Source of the DNA: Victivallales bacterium
GTDB lineage: Bacteria > Verrucomicrobiota > Lentisphaeria > Victivallales > GWF2-38-69
Assembly: GCA_021733985.1 (NCBI GenBank)
Contig: JAIPJT010000021.1
Span: forward strand, 1-43,171
Direction: 5' to 3'
Length of the DNA: 43,171 nucleotides
Shown here: positions 15,513 to 24,573 of the stretch, piece by piece
How positions within the stretch are numbered: position 1 is the stretch's first letter
Layout: each line of letters starts with the position of its first letter
The notes under the pieces: generated by a model
Databases searched by the model: none
Seen by the model: the letters and a program-made list of their open reading frames with translations, nothing else
Told to the model about the DNA's origin: nothing
Translations under genes and position numbers: made by a program

Positions 15513-18500
15513 ATGTTTAAACCAGCAGGCAGCAAAGCAAACTTCCCCAAAATAGAAGAAGATGTGCAGAAGTTTTGGGAAGATAATAAAATTTTTGAAA
15601 AGTCATTAACAAATAGAGAGGGATCTGAAGAGTTTGTTTTTTATGACGGACCTCCTTTTGCAACAGGATTGCCCCATTACGGACACTTACTGGCAGGTTC
15701 TATAAAAGATGTAATCCCGAGATATCAGACGATGCAGGGAAAACATGTTGACCGCGTTTTCGGCTGGGACTGCCACGGTCTTCCTGTTGAATATGAGATG
15801 GAAAAAGAACTGAATCTTTCCGGAAAAAAAGGGATTGAAGAATACGGTATTGACGGTTTTAATGAAGCCTGCAGGGGCATTGTATTGAGATATACTAAGG
15901 AATGGGAAACAATAGTAAAAAGGATGGGCCGCTGGGTTGATTTCGAAAACGGTTATCGTACTATGGATAAAAATTATATGGAATCAATCTGGTGGGTTTT
16001 CAAACAGCTTTGGGATAAGGATTTAATTTATGAAGGTTATAAAATATTGCCTTACTGCCCAAGATGTGCTACTCCTTTGTCAAACTTTGAAGCAAACCAG
16101 GGATATGTTGAAGTTAATGACCCGGCAATCACAGTAGGATTTAAGTCTTTAAGTGAAAAAGATACTTATTACCTGGCTTGGACAACTACCCCGTGGACCC
16201 TTCCTTCAAATATGGCGCTCGCCGTCGGCAAAGATATCGATTATGTAAAAATTAAGGACGGTGAAAGGTATTTTGTTCTGGCCAAAGGCAGACTGTCTGC
16301 TTATTATAAAGATCCTGAAGATTATGAAGTAATTTCTGAATTTAAAGGGGAGACACTTTTAAATAAACACTATATTCCTCTGTTTCCCTATTTTAAAGAG
16401 CTGAAAAGTGAAGGGGCATTCAGGATTGTTACGGCAGATTATGTCAGCACTGAAGACGGTACAGGCATAGTTCACACAGCGCCGGGTTTCGGGGAAGATG
16501 ATAATATAACAGGGAAAAAATACGGTATACCTGAGGTTTGCCCTGTGGATAATGAGTGCTGCTTTACTTCTGAAATTGAAGATTATTCCGGGATGTATGT
16601 CAAAGATACAGATAAAGCTATAATAAAAAAACTGAAGCTGGAGGGTAAACTCATACATCGGGGATCAATTAAACATAATTATCCTCACTGCTGGCGTGAT
16701 GACTCACCGCTGATATACAGGGCAGTGTCAACGTGGTTTGTCAGGATAGACAAAATAAAGGAATCTATGCTTAAGGCAAACAGCCAGGTTAACTGGATTC
16801 CTGACCATATAAAAGAAGGGCGTTTCGGAAAATGGCTTGAAAATGCCCGTGACTGGGCAATAAGCAGAAACAGGTACTGGGGTTGCCCGCTGCCTATATG
16901 GAGAAATACCGAAACAAATGAAGCTGTATGCATAGGCTCAGTTAAAGAGCTTGAAGAGCTTTCCGGCAGAAAAATAGAAGACATACACAAACATTTTGTA
17001 GATAAAATTGAATTAAAATCCTCTAAAAATAATTCTGTACTGCAAAGAGTTCCTGAGGTACTGGACTGCTGGTTCGAAAGCGGTTCAATGCCTTATGCAC
17101 AGAAACACTATCCTTTTGACAATAAAGAATGGTTCGAACAGAATTATCCGGCTGACTTCATCGCCGAAGGCCTGGACCAGACAAGAGGTTGGTTTTATAC
17201 GCTTGTAGTTCTGGGGGCAGCTCTTTTTGACAAACCCGCTTTTAAAAATGTTATAGTTAACGGGTTGGTGCTCGCTGAAGATGGACAGAAGATGTCTAAA
17301 AGGAAAAAGAACTATCCAGACCCTATGTACATAATAAACAATTACGGTGCCGATGCACTGCGTCTGTTTATGCTCGGATCTCCTGTAGTACGGGCTGACG
17401 ATCTGAAGTTTTCAGAAGACGGAGTTAAAGATATACTGAAAAATATAATTCTTCCAATATGGAATTCATACAGCTTTTTTACAACTTATGCAAATGTCGA
17501 TAAGTGGGAGCCCCCAAAGGGTGATTTAACTGTTCCTACAGGTTTATCAAACCCACTGGATAAATGGATAATATCGTCATTATGCCAAATGGTTGAAGAA
17601 ATAAAAGAAAACATGGACAGGTATTACCTTCAAAAGGCATCAAACAGGTTTAAAGCATTTGTAGAGGACCTGACCAACTGGTATATACGAAGAAGCAGAC
17701 GCAGATTCTGGAAGAGTCAGAATGACAGTGATAAGGAAGAAGCCTACAAGACTCTGCACTTTGTTCTGATAACTTTTGCCCAGACGGCATGCCCGTTTAT
17801 ACCGTTCATCACAGAAGAAATATATCGAAGCTTAAGAACGGAGCAAATGCCTGAATCCGTTCATTTATGCGATTATCCTGAAATTGACCGGCTCGTCAGA
17901 GATTCTAAACTGGAAGAACAGATGACGCATACAATTATTACAGTTTCACTTGGCAGATATCTAAGAACAAAAAGAGAGATAAAAGTCAGACAGCCGCTGA
18001 AAGAAGTCGTTATAATTACCCCTGATGAAAAAATAAAAGAACTGCTCAGGGAAACTTCAGATATAATAAAGGAAGAGCTCAATGTAAAAGAAGTAACCTT
18101 TAAACATGACGAAGAGGAACTCGTAGTCCGCCATGCTAAAGCAAACTTCAAAGAATTGGGCCCTAAAATCGGTAAAGACGTGAAAGAAGTCTCAGAAATA
18201 ATAGCAGATTTTGATGCTAAAGTAATTACAAAAATAATGAACGGCGAAACTCATGAAATTACTCTCGCATCCGGCAGAGAAATGGAGCTCAGCCATAAAG
18301 ATATTCTTATTTTCAGAAAAGAGAGGGAAGGCCTTACCGTTGCAACGGAAAAAGATATTACTGTAGCTCTAAATACGACAATTACACCGGAACTCGAACA
18401 GGAAGGATTCGCAAGAGAATTTGTCAGTAAAGTTCAGAATATGAGAAAAGAACTGGACCTGAACGTAACAGACAGGATAATAATTAATTACTTTGTTCCG

Positions 18501-18647
18501 GAGAAATATCTCGAAGCAATAACAAATTTTGCCGGTTATATTAAGGCCGAAACACTTTCAAATGAACTTGTAAATACTGAATACGACAAAAACCGGAGCT
18601 GTAATATTAACGGGAATAACTGCAGCATAAAAATCAGGAAAGCATAA
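15513..18647 (+). CDS. ileS: Isoleucyl-tRNA synthetase, eukaryote-like (IleS2) type
   Basis: IleRS (1044 residues) charges tRNA-Ile and edits valine. Class I motifs are PHYGH (54-58, the HIGH motif) and KMSKR (593-597). The segments MQGKHVDRVFGWDCHGLPVE, GKKGIEEYGIDGFNEACR and YYLAWTTTPWTLPSNMALAV, and the length, place it in the eukaryote-like clade that includes mupirocin-resistant bacterial IleS2. The C-terminal end lacks the cysteine zinc finger of E. coli IleRS. The start sits after a CAGGAAAA site. Mupirocin resistance is suggested by the clade but not shown. No second ileS is in the window, so this is probably the housekeeping copy. Confidence 0.95.
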   Translation: MFKPAGSKANFPKIEEDVQKFWEDNKIFEKSLTNREGSEEFVFYDGPPFATGLPHYGHLLAGSIKDVIPRYQTMQGKHVDRVFGWDCHGLPVEYEMEKELNLSGKKGIEEYGIDGFNEACRGIVLRYTKEWETIVKRMGRWVDFENGYRTMDKNYMESIWWVFKQLWDKDLIYEGYKILPYCPRCATPLSNFEANQGYVEVNDPAITVGFKSLSEKDTYYLAWTTTPWTLPSNMALAVGKDIDYVKIKDGERYFVLAKGRLSAYYKDPEDYEVISEFKGETLLNKHYIPLFPYFKELKSEGAFRIVTADYVSTEDGTGIVHTAPGFGEDDNITGKKYGIPEVCPVDNECCFTSEIEDYSGMYVKDTDKAIIKKLKLEGKLIHRGSIKHNYPHCWRDDSPLIYRAVSTWFVRIDKIKESMLKANSQVNWIPDHIKEGRFGKWLENARDWAISRNRYWGCPLPIWRNTETNEAVCIGSVKELEELSGRKIEDIHKHFVDKIELKSSKNNSVLQRVPEVLDCWFESGSMPYAQKHYPFDNKEWFEQNYPADFIAEGLDQTRGWFYTLVVLGAALFDKPAFKNVIVNGLVLAEDGQKMSKRKKNYPDPMYIINNYGADALRLFMLGSPVVRADDLKFSEDGVKDILKNIILPIWNSYSFFTTYANVDKWEPPKGDLTVPTGLSNPLDKWIISSLCQMVEEIKENMDRYYLQKASNRFKAFVEDLTNWYIRRSRRRFWKSQNDSDKEEAYKTLHFVLITFAQTACPFIPFITEEIYRSLRTEQMPESVHLCDYPEIDRLVRDSKLEEQMTHTIITVSLGRYLRTKREIKVRQPLKEVVIITPDEKIKELLRETSDIIKEELNVKEVTFKHDEEELVVRHAKANFKELGPKIGKDVKEVSEIIADFDAKVITKIMNGETHEITLASGREMELSHKDILIFRKEREGLTVATEKDITVALNTTITPELEQEGFAREFVSKVQNMRKELDLNVTDRIIINYFVPEKYLEAITNFAGYIKAETLSNELVNTEYDKNRSCNINGNNCSIKIRKA

Positions 18648-18673
18648 AAATCAGTACAGGCAAATTTGTTCAG

Positions 18674-19600
18674 CTATTTTTTTTGTACTATTGCCCAGTT
18701 AATTCCTGCAAGTATGATAATTACACCAATTATGACAGAGTCGTATATGGGAGTTCCAAGTACATATAAAGCGATTACAGGAGCAAGCAGCGGCTTTAGA
18801 AAGGAAATCTGAGCTCCTTTTGAAGTATTGACATTTTTAAAGCCATGCGAATATAAATAATGCCCAAGAGCACAGGTGATCAATGAATATCCCAGCATCA
18901 CCCATAAATTATTTGAAAATTGTGCCGGTTCAGGTATCCCGCTTATAAAATAAGCTACAACAGCAGAAACAAATCCGCCCATTAAAAAAAGCATACCGAG
19001 ATATTTCATGCTTCCGTATTCTAAAATATATTTTTTAGAATACGGAATCTGCACAGCAAATAATACTGAAGCTCCAAGCATTAAAAATGCCCCTTCAAAG
19101 CTGCTTCCGAATCCTTCAATAGCAGAAAAAGCCGCAATAGCAACTCCAACAAGAGCTATAAATGCTCCGCTAAGCCTGCGAAAACCTGTAACACCAAAGC
19201 GCCTGTTAACTAAAGGTGACCAGAAAATTGCAAAAATTGGGTTGGCACAGAAAATAATTGCCGCAATAGAAGCATTTAAATTATACTCAGGCATCAGTGC
19301 AACCTGAAAAAAGCAGGTCATTGCTAAAGTTACAGAAAATATGCTGAGAAAAAAAATTACAAACAAATCTCTAAGTTTAAAGCAGGGACGCGCGAAAAAG
19401 GAAGGAATGAAAACAATACCGGCAAGGATAAATCGTACGGATGAAATCCAGTACGCAGAAGGATAAGGCTTTGTCATTGTAACAAGTTTTGAAAATACTT
19501 CAGCTGAACTGAATAAAAACACTCCGATTATCAGACTGAAATAGCCAAACATAACGGCTTTGTTTTTTTTAATCCGTTCGTTTAATGTTTTTTCTTGCAT
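18674..19600 (-). CDS. EamA/DMT-family membrane transporter
   Basis: This 308-residue protein has two EamA repeats with about ten membrane segments (for example YFSLIIGVFLFSSAEVFSKLV near 21-41 and the second-repeat ALVGVAIAAFSAI). It ends the minus-strand operon 20449-18674, starting two bases after the upstream stop. No ribosome site is visible, so translation may be coupled. Small-metabolite export is the family role, and the substrate is unknown. It is only distantly similar to the transporter at 6759. Confidence 0.83.
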   Translation of the reverse strand: MQEKTLNERIKKNKAVMFGYFSLIIGVFLFSSAEVFSKLVTMTKPYPSAYWISSVRFILAGIVFIPSFFARPCFKLRDLFVIFFLSIFSVTLAMTCFFQVALMPEYNLNASIAAIIFCANPIFAIFWSPLVNRRFGVTGFRRLSGAFIALVGVAIAAFSAIEGFGSSFEGAFLMLGASVLFAVQIPYSKKYILEYGSMKYLGMLFLMGGFVSAVVAYFISGIPEPAQFSNNLWVMLGYSLITCALGHYLYSHGFKNVNTSKGAQISFLKPLLAPVIALYVLGTPIYDSVIIGVIIILAGINWAIVQKK

Positions 19601-19602
19601 TT

Positions 19603-20442
19603 TTATACTTCACCACTGTAAGGAGCGTCCAGGATGTCAGAAAGATTTTTCTCTTTTAATGCATTTTTCAAACAATTTCCTATTGTATATACATACCTAT
19701 AGCTTGCAGTGCAGATTGAACAGACAAGCAGCTGATAAATTATAAACCGAAAAACACTATCCGGATAAAATCTTTTAGAGTTATTAATTTTCTTTTTGTT
19801 TGTTACTGTTTTAGTTTTCCAGGTCATAGGGTCAATATAGCAGTTTTTGTTATCATAAATGAAAAATTTATTATCAAAAGCAATAATACTGTATTCAATT
19901 TTAATACTCTCAGCAATGAGCGCTATAATTGAGCACAACAGGATGTCAGTCCCGATTTTTGTATCTAAGACAGAACCGATACAGTAGCTGTCCGGTTCCA
20001 GTTCACTATTCTTAGCAGTAATAAAATCGTTTTTTTTAAAAAATACTGCGATATCTTTAAAAGTTTCCAGCCCGGAAATCCGTGCTTTAGCTATAAAACT
20101 GTTTACCTGATTTTTTAAGTTTTCTTCATTATCTCTGTCATACCATAGCAGATGAAGTTCAATTAAGCCGCTTAATAAGTCTTTCCTTTTAGGGTTTATG
20201 AGCCTTGAGGAAAGTCTGGTTCTTACAGCCCTTATCTTTATTATAGACTGCAACTGATGAGCTCTCTGTCTTAATTTTGGATTTGTTGAGTCCTGCATTT
20301 TTTTAATAACATTGGAAATTCTTTCCATGCTGCTTAATCTTAGCATTTCCTTCATAGCGGCAGAAGATACACTACTGTCTTCATCTTCAAGTAAAGTAAT
20401 AAGTGCAGGTATTCTCTCTTTTTTATTTAAGTATAGACTCAT
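19603..20442 (-). CDS. HEAT-repeat protein with possible SirB1-like (Transglut_core2) domain
   Basis: Residues 1-60 contain helical HEAT-like units (PALITLLEDEDSSVSSAAMKEML, then KLRQRAHQLQSI). The rest (about 85-215) resembles the SirB1/Transglut_core2 family: LLSGLIELHLL, F...N, and VLDTKIGTDILLCSIIALIAE in the place of the usual VLxRRxGIP segment, ending YIDP. The usual GH and catalytic cysteine are not evident, so any activity is doubtful. It sits between a DEDDh exonuclease (6 bases upstream) and a transporter (2 bases downstream). The family call is tentative; otherwise it is a hypothetical protein. Confidence 0.6.
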   Translation of the reverse strand: MSLYLNKKERIPALITLLEDEDSSVSSAAMKEMLRLSSMERISNVIKKMQDSTNPKLRQRAHQLQSIIKIRAVRTRLSSRLINPKRKDLLSGLIELHLLWYDRDNEENLKNQVNSFIAKARISGLETFKDIAVFFKKNDFITAKNSELEPDSYCIGSVLDTKIGTDILLCSIIALIAESIKIEYSIIAFDNKFFIYDNKNCYIDPMTWKTKTVTNKKKINNSKRFYPDSVFRFIIYQLLVCSICTASYRYVYTIGNCLKNALKEKNLSDILDAPYSGEV

Positions 20443-20448
20443 TATATT

Positions 20449-21243
20449 TTATTTTGTTTTTGTTGGAAATTTTCCGGTTAAGGCCTCTTTTGCTATCTTT
20501 TTAGCATCATCAGGAAAGTCCATTCTATTTATCCAGGAAAGGAATCCGGGGTTTTTTGCAGCAATATTTTTTAATTTGATTCCCTTGTTTTTACCAAAGG
20601 CAACGATTGCCTCCCCGTCATCATCCCATTTGAATTTTCCGGTTTTATCAATCCAGTTAGGATCTGTCGGATTACAAAAATCATGCAGTTCTTTGACTTC
20701 TCTCGGGAGTGTGGAATATTTTTCAAGTTCTCCGTCTAAAACGGATATAGTTGCAAGGACATCTGATTCGGCAGCATGAGCATCTTCCAGTTCATTTCCT
20801 GTAAAAAACTTATAAGCTGCGCTTAAGGTCCTCGGCTCCATTTTATGAAAAATTGTCTGGGCATCAATAACTTTTCTATCTTCAACATGAAAATTAAGCC
20901 CTGCACGTTTAAACTCACTGGCTAACAGCGGAATATCAAATCTGTTAATATTATATCCGGCTAAATCACTGTTTTCAAAATACATAAAAAGCGAAGCTGA
21001 AACCTGAGAAAAAGTCGGTTCATCCGCAACGTCTTCATCTGTTATGCCGTGAATTTCAGTAGATTCTTTAGGGATCGGTCTTTCCGGGTTAATCCTTCTG
21101 CTTTTTATTTCAGTTTCTCCTCCGGGCTGAATCTTGGCTACACAGATTTCAACTATTCTGTCAAACTGCGGATTCGTCCCGGTGGCTTCCAGGTCAAAAA
21201 ATATTATCGGCCTTGCTAAATTTAAGTTTCTTAATTTTGCCAT
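20449..21243 (-). CDS. DnaQ-like DEDDh 3'-5' exonuclease
   Basis: This 264-residue protein has an exonuclease fold with FDLEATG (Exo I, Asp and Glu), GYNINRFDIPLL (Exo II Asp) and DAHAAESD (Exo III His and Asp), so the full DEDDh set is present. The C-terminal 60 residues (VAFGKNKGIKLKNIAAKNPGFLSWI) form a small added domain seen in ExoX-like proteins. It probably trims single-stranded DNA or RNA in repair rather than acting as polymerase epsilon. It is first in a three-gene minus operon and divergent from the lipoprotein/SbcD pair at 21435. No ribosome site is visible. Confidence 0.88.
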   Translation of the reverse strand: MAKLRNLNLARPIIFFDLEATGTNPQFDRIVEICVAKIQPGGETEIKSRRINPERPIPKESTEIHGITDEDVADEPTFSQVSASLFMYFENSDLAGYNINRFDIPLLASEFKRAGLNFHVEDRKVIDAQTIFHKMEPRTLSAAYKFFTGNELEDAHAAESDVLATISVLDGELEKYSTLPREVKELHDFCNPTDPNWIDKTGKFKWDDDGEAIVAFGKNKGIKLKNIAAKNPGFLSWINRMDFPDDAKKIAKEALTGKFPTKTK

Positions 21244-21434
21244 AGTTCTTTTGTTTAAGCTATATTTTAGTTATACACATATCCAATTACAGTAATTTAA
21301 GAGCAAAACCGCTATCAATCAATTCGTTAACTGTTAATTATCTGATTTTTATTTTGCAATATTTATTTATCAAAGATATATTTAACTCAAATTATGTATG
21401 CATTTGCATTAAATCATTATCAAAAAGGTAAAAA

Positions 21435-21614
21435 ATGATTAATACAACCAAATTTAAAATAATTAAAATTATTACGGCTGTTGTTCTTTTCTGTCTGATT
21501 TTGTTATTTAGCGGCTGTATGTCTCCCCAGGAGAGAAACGGTGTCAGCCTGCTTCCTCACAACCGGCCGTCCGGCTGGGAATCAGACAGGACAATGGGCG
21601 GTGCAATGTTCTGA
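21435..21614 (+). CDS. Small lipoprotein, 59 residues
   Basis: An ATG at 21435, with AAGGT upstream, opens a 59-codon frame ending in TGA at 21612. The product has a basic start, a hydrophobic stretch (ITAVVLFCLILLFSGC) and a lipobox LFSG-C with Cys28. This leaves a mature 32-residue lipoprotein ending CMSPQERNGVSLLPHNRPSG followed by WESDRTMGGAMF. Its stop overlaps the start of the next gene (TGATG), so the two are translationally coupled. Short NRP..WE lipoproteins seem familiar from PVC genomes, but I could not verify this. The function is unknown. Confidence 0.75.
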   Translation: MINTTKFKIIKIITAVVLFCLILLFSGCMSPQERNGVSLLPHNRPSGWESDRTMGGAMF

Positions 21615-22888
21615 TGAAGATTATAGCAGTAGGCGACATACATTTAGGCAGAAATCTACCTGTTATGCCGGAAGAATTAAACGAAAAAAGGAACTCGTGG
21701 ATCGAAAAGTCCCTGCATAATATTGTTGATTTTGCGAAAAAAACAGATATCGATGCTGTTTTGTTTACCGGAGATATCATAGAAAAAGATAATGACAGAT
21801 TTGAAGCCCTGCCGGTTTTGTCAAACTTTATGCAGCAGCTTTCGGCCTTGAAAATAAAAATTTTCTCAATAGCCGGAAATCACGATATTACCGCTCTCCC
21901 CAGAATAAAAAAGCTTATTCCTGATTTAAAAATATTGGGCGAAGACGGTGAATGGGAAAATTCGGTCCTGAAAAAATCCCCCCAGGACACAGTCAATATT
22001 ATAGGTTTGTCACACTCTAAAAATAAATTGCAGGCAGACAGAGTTTTTAGCAGTTTCTCGCATAAATATAGAAAAGATAATATGCTTAACATAGGCCTCC
22101 TCCACTGCGATTTAGAAAGTACTGCCGATATATATATGCCTGTTAAAAAGGATGAATTATATTACAGCGGAGTCGATTTATGGCTCCTTGGCCATATTCA
22201 TAAACCCGATTATTTCAAGGGTGAAACCAAATTCGGTTATCTCGGATCAGTTACCGGACTTGATGTTACAGAAACAGGCCTCCATGGAATACTCTTTTTG
22301 GAAACAGAAAATAATACAGTGAAGAAAATTACAAGGATACCTGTCTCACCCGTAGTTTGGAAAAATATAAACCTGAATCTACCCTGTTTTGACCACAATG
22401 ATCCTGAGAAAATTAAGGACAGTTTTATCTTTATGCTTCAGAAAAAAATAAAATCGGAACTTGATACATTAAAGGATGAACTGTCATATGCAAAAATAAT
22501 CGGGACAAGGGTGTTTTTAAAAGGTGAAGTATCCCCTTCACTGGAAATTAATCCTGTTTGTACTGATTTTAATAATTTCTATCTGGGTAAAATCAGAAAT
22601 TTCGATATTTTTATTGACAGAATTATTGATAAAACTTATCCGGATCCAAACATTGAATCATTGTCAAAACAGAACGATCCGGTTGGAATTTTAAGCCGGA
22701 TATATTTAGGGCTGAATAAAAATATTGAAAATGATTTTCTTGAGCAGCTGGAGGAATTTATTGACTCAAAACTTAACACAGTACAGAGAAAATATGTAAA
22801 GGAAAAACTGAAAACTCTGAACATTAATGAATCCATCCTTAAGTGCAGTAAAGATAACATAAAAGAGTTTCTCGAACAGATGAAATAG
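21614..22888 (+). CDS. sbcD: SbcD/Mre11-like metallophosphoesterase nuclease
   Basis: This 424-residue calcineurin-like phosphoesterase has the five motifs of SbcD/Mre11: GDIHLG (7-12), GDIIEKD, GNHD, LLHCD and GHIHKP. The layout after the phosphoesterase domain (cap strands, then a C-terminal helical part) suits a partner of an SbcC/Rad50-type ATPase. It should act on DNA ends or hairpins. No SbcC gene is adjacent, which is unusual, since the pair is normally in one operon. It overlaps the upstream lipoprotein by one base. A YhaO-like role is the main alternative. Confidence 0.82.
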   Translation: MKIIAVGDIHLGRNLPVMPEELNEKRNSWIEKSLHNIVDFAKKTDIDAVLFTGDIIEKDNDRFEALPVLSNFMQQLSALKIKIFSIAGNHDITALPRIKKLIPDLKILGEDGEWENSVLKKSPQDTVNIIGLSHSKNKLQADRVFSSFSHKYRKDNMLNIGLLHCDLESTADIYMPVKKDELYYSGVDLWLLGHIHKPDYFKGETKFGYLGSVTGLDVTETGLHGILFLETENNTVKKITRIPVSPVVWKNINLNLPCFDHNDPEKIKDSFIFMLQKKIKSELDTLKDELSYAKIIGTRVFLKGEVSPSLEINPVCTDFNNFYLGKIRNFDIFIDRIIDKTYPDPNIESLSKQNDPVGILSRIYLGLNKNIENDFLEQLEEFIDSKLNTVQRKYVKEKLKTLNINESILKCSKDNIKEFLEQMK

Positions 22889-23094
22889 CGTACGATTTTT
22901 CTGCCTTAGTGCTGTTCAGATACCGTATAGCAAGGATAAAACGGCCTGCTCTGCACATATCACGTAGTACCGTAATCAGGACGAAGCAGGGTGAGCAATA
23001 AAGATTAGCGCACCGTGCAAATACAGTGAATGCATAATTCGGAAACAATTTTGACATAAAACTAACAACAAAGAACCGACAACTGACAACCACT

Positions 23095-23122
23095 CCCTAC
23101 AAAAGCTCAGCTTTTGAGAGGG
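23095..23122. terminator. Bidirectional terminator-like hairpin
   Basis: CAAAAGCT and AGCTTTTG (23100-23107, 23109-23116) are perfectly complementary around one base, and CCCT/AGGG extends the stem. It lies between two converging genes, the SbcD-like nuclease and the methyltransferase whose stop is at 23125. The A and T bases in the stem give a short T run on both strands. Confidence 0.6.
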
Positions 23123-23124
23123 CT

Positions 23125-23994
23125 CTATTTAACAAGATCAGAAACAGCCCTTATGTATTCCGGGGAAGTTCCACAGCAGCCTCCGACTAACCCCGCACCT
23201 GCTTCTAAACATTTTTTTATTCCATCCACATATTTCTCAACAGGCATATTAAATACAGTTTTTCCATTAACAAGCTTCGGTTTCCCAGCGTTGGGCTGAG
23301 CTAAAAAGGGAAGTTCTGAGTACTTTTTATAAGTTTTAATAAGTTCAGCCATTTCAAAAGGATCGAGGTCGCCGCAGTTAGAGCCCAAAACATCAGCTCC
23401 GTTATCCGTAAGTTTCTTTGCGCATTCTTCGGCTGAATTTCCCATCATGGTCATACCGCCATTGACAAGATTGGAAAAAGTGATACTTGCTAAAACGGGA
23501 AGTTTGGAAACAGCCTTACACGCCTTTAAAGCACAAATAGATTCGTTCAGATCCATCATTGTTTCAATTATAAAAAAGTCTACACCTCCCTGTTCGAGAA
23601 GCTGAGCCTGCTCTTTATAGTTTTCAGTAACCTGTTCTTTAGTATATAAACCTATTGGTTCTATCATCTGTCCGGTTGGACCCATGTCTCCGGCAACTAA
23701 AACATTTTTGTCCGCAGCAGCTTCTTTTGCAATAGCGACACCTTTAAGGTTGAGCTGAGTTACATCAAAATTTATTTTGTGCGACTCCATATAAATTCTA
23801 TTGTTTATAAATGTATTTGTTATGATAATATCTGAACCGCTGTTTATATATTCTTCATGAACAGCTTTAACTTTTTCAGGGTACTTTATGTTAACATTTT
23901 TTTCAGAGCCCGCACCCTTAGAGTCAAGCTGTGTGCCCATCGCTCCGTCGAAAACAAATATTTTACCATTGTTTAATTCATCAAGAAAGTTCAT
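23125..23994 (-). CDS. Homocysteine S-methyltransferase domain protein
   Basis: This stand-alone TIM-barrel homocysteine S-methyltransferase has about 289 residues. It resembles the N-terminal module of MetH. Marks are FVFDGAMGTQL, AGDMGPTGQMIEP, FIIETMMDL and the zinc ligands in GSNCGD and GGCCGT, which activate the thiol of homocysteine. The frame stays open upstream to 24150, but that extension is hydrophobic and unrelated. I choose the ATG at 23994, which has AGGAAAAA before it and starts at the family boundary. No cobalamin-binding or folate domain is fused, so the methyl donor is unclear. Confidence 0.85.
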   Translation of the reverse strand: MNFLDELNNGKIFVFDGAMGTQLDSKGAGSEKNVNIKYPEKVKAVHEEYINSGSDIIITNTFINNRIYMESHKINFDVTQLNLKGVAIAKEAAADKNVLVAGDMGPTGQMIEPIGLYTKEQVTENYKEQAQLLEQGGVDFFIIETMMDLNESICALKACKAVSKLPVLASITFSNLVNGGMTMMGNSAEECAKKLTDNGADVLGSNCGDLDPFEMAELIKTYKKYSELPFLAQPNAGKPKLVNGKTVFNMPVEKYVDGIKKCLEAGAGLVGGCCGTSPEYIRAVSDLVK

Positions 23995-24210
23995 TTTATT
24001 TTTTCCTATTATTTGCTTGTTTTTATCTATCAGCCACAGCTGTATATCCAGTAGCGTGAATGCCGGAATACACAAAAGCCGATTTTTATTTTTGAAATAC
24101 AGTATTATAGAATATACTGAAATTATCCAGGTTACAAGTAAACTTTCCAAGCCAAATTATGCAATTGAACTTTACAAAGGTTTTAAGTAATTTATTTTTT
24201 AGATTTTCAA

Positions 24211-24284
24211 CTGCATGTTTACTGCCGTCGAATGACCGGTATGTATTTGAAACACACCGGTAGGGCGCGATCTCCGAGCGCGCC
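24211..24284. repeat. REP-like double palindrome
   Basis: It contains a 10-bp stem with one mismatch and a 6-bp GC-only stem, much richer in G and C than its surroundings. The pattern GTCG-ATGAC...TTTGAA is shared with the hairpin at 35736-35791, so both may be copies of one dispersed family. Confidence 0.5.
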
Positions 24285-24559
24285 GAAATACAGCATCGTT
24301 TATTGAGTATGTTAAATTTTACATTTATGCTGAATTACTTTTCCTTTGCAACTGTGCTTCCTGGATTTAGGGAAGCGGATTAATTTGTTTATCTGTTGAT
24401 GTATTGATTCGATACTACAGCATCGAAATATTTCAGAAACATTCAGAGTTTTTTTATTAAAAACAATTTAACAACCAATAACTCAGTTGCTTTAGCAGCA
24501 GACATTGGTTATGCGGTATTTTGACCTAAACTGACGGTTTAATTTTTTAGAAAAAACGT

Positions 24560-24565
24560 TATAAT
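24560..24565 (+). promoter_or_regulatory. -10 box implying a leaderless asparaginase mRNA
   Basis: A perfect TATAAT ends 8 bases before the ATG at 24574. A start about 7 bases beyond it would leave at most two or three leader bases. No ribosome site precedes the ATG, which agrees. The -35 region is weak (GTTTAA at 17-base spacing, CTGACG further up). Confidence 0.4.
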
Positions 24566-24573
24566 AAAGTATT

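Larger units (their letters stand above)
24190..24573. other. Intergenic region with GC-rich palindromes
   Basis: No gene lies in these 384 bases. Two hairpins stand close together. ACCGGTATGT (24235-24244) pairs with ACACACCGGT (24252-24261), and GGCGCG (24264-24269) pairs with CGCGCC (24279-24284). The segment from CTGCATGTTT at 24211 to the first hairpin resembles 35726-35770. Further right is only AT-rich upstream sequence of the asparaginase gene. Confidence 0.5.

Noticed and set aside
22889-23094. Possible small gene or RNA between the SbcD-like nuclease and the methyltransferase
   Set aside because: Frames on both strands are short, lack ribosome sites and show no motif. No stable fold beyond the terminator hairpin is obvious.
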